A stretch of DNA of 21,219 nucleotides from JBMDXB01 sp048594975. Its GTDB lineage: Bacteria > Acidobacteriota > Vicinamibacteria > Vicinamibacterales > 2-12-FULL-66-21. This document shows, one piece after another, positions 21,059 to 21,219 of the stretch. The translations under genes and the position numbers were made by a program. The number at the start of each line of letters is the position of its first letter. Within the stretch, counting starts at the first letter, position 1. The DNA is taken from positions 1 to 21,219 of the forward strand of contig JBMDXQ010000023.1 in the NCBI GenBank assembly GCA_048594975.1, written 5' to 3'. The notes under the pieces were generated by a model. That model did no database searches, was not told the origin of the DNA, and worked only from the letters and a program-made list of their open reading frames with translations.

Positions 21059-21074
21059 GGACGGCAGTCCGTCC
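21059..21074 (+). other. Hairpin in the leader of the right-edge gene
   Basis: GGACGG-CAGT-CCGTCC is a perfect 6-bp stem with a 4-base loop, followed by a smaller CGGT...ACCG stem (about 21080-21092). It could be part of a structured 5' leader. I could not match it to a known riboswitch class. Confidence 0.35.
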
Positions 21075-21177
21075 CTGAAATCGGTAGGAAACCGTCACCG
21101 CCGTTCGGTCGTGCCGGACGGCCGCCGCCGCGGGCTCCCGTGTGTGGGCGGGAGGTCGCGTCGCAAAGGGGGAATCG

Positions 21178-21219
21178 ATGAGGGATTGTGCCAGGCTACT
21201 GCTCGCCGTTCTGGTCTGT
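21178..21219 (+). CDS. N-terminus of an exported protein, partial (cut by right edge)
   Basis: ATG 21178 is preceded by AAAGGGGGAA, a good ribosome binding site. The 14 visible codons read MRDCARLLLAVLVC, a charged start followed by a hydrophobic run, as in a signal peptide. A Cys at the end of the visible part could be a lipobox residue, but the context is cut. Nothing more can be said about function. Confidence 0.45.
   Translation, partial: MRDCARLLLAVLVC

Noticed and set aside
21030..21177. Cyclic-di-GMP or cobalamin riboswitch in the leader
   Set aside because: Hairpins are present, but none of the conserved core sequences of these classes can be found.

Overview
This is a GC-rich bacterial window, most likely from an Acidobacteriota genome (Vicinamibacteria-like). 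That assignment is an inference. It rests on an orphan MacB/FtsX-type permease of the acidobacterial (ADOP) kind, a PilZ response regulator, an HD-GYP protein, and secreted and membrane proteins of a style common in that phylum. No rRNA or marker gene is present to settle it.

Layout. Positions 1-1320 look like a decayed accessory patch. It holds a partial MerR-like HTH gene cut by the left edge, a perfect 9-bp inverted repeat at its start codon, an HTH gene fragment and a small zinc-ribbon membrane protein. A tRNA-Leu(UAA) lies at 1322-1405. An HD-GYP membrane protein (1580-2779) is followed by two 16-bp GGTAAC-N4-GTTACC palindromes. Next, on the minus strand, is a two-gene operon: a MerT-like membrane protein translationally coupled (ATGA) to a thioredoxin-like protein whose active site is read as UxxC, with an in-frame UGA at codon 70 followed by a SECIS-like hairpin. 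This is the most interesting item in the window. A secreted unknown protein (4349-4786) follows.

Positions 4951-11518 (minus strand) hold a tightly coupled six-gene operon. Transcription order is NfnA-like flavoprotein, NfnB/GltA-like flavoprotein, PorG, a GltD-like flavoprotein fused to a 2x[4Fe-4S] PorD-like ferredoxin, PorA and PorB. Junctions are 4-nt ATGA/GTGA overlaps or 2-nt gaps. The likely role is ferredoxin-dependent oxidation (or synthesis) of pyruvate, wired to NAD(P)H through two related flavoproteins.

The right half is a mix of single genes: a BON-domain protein, a DUF2071/YqjF protein, a type I phosphodiesterase-like hydrolase with a probable CTG start, PdxH, a decayed amino-acid permease pseudogene, an ADOP permease broken by one frameshift near codon 60, a four-helix-bundle (23S-IVP-type) protein whose reading frame runs into a repeat, a REC-PilZ response regulator, a small unknown protein, and the first 14 codons of an exported protein at the right edge.

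A window-wide oddity is that many operon boundaries carry their own degenerate short-word repeat array: CAGCACC, GAGGCCACGGAGGCC, GGCGCTCGGCGC, ATCGCTGATCCC, AGTGGTAAATGGTA or GGAACCCC. Two of these families appear as opposite-facing arms.
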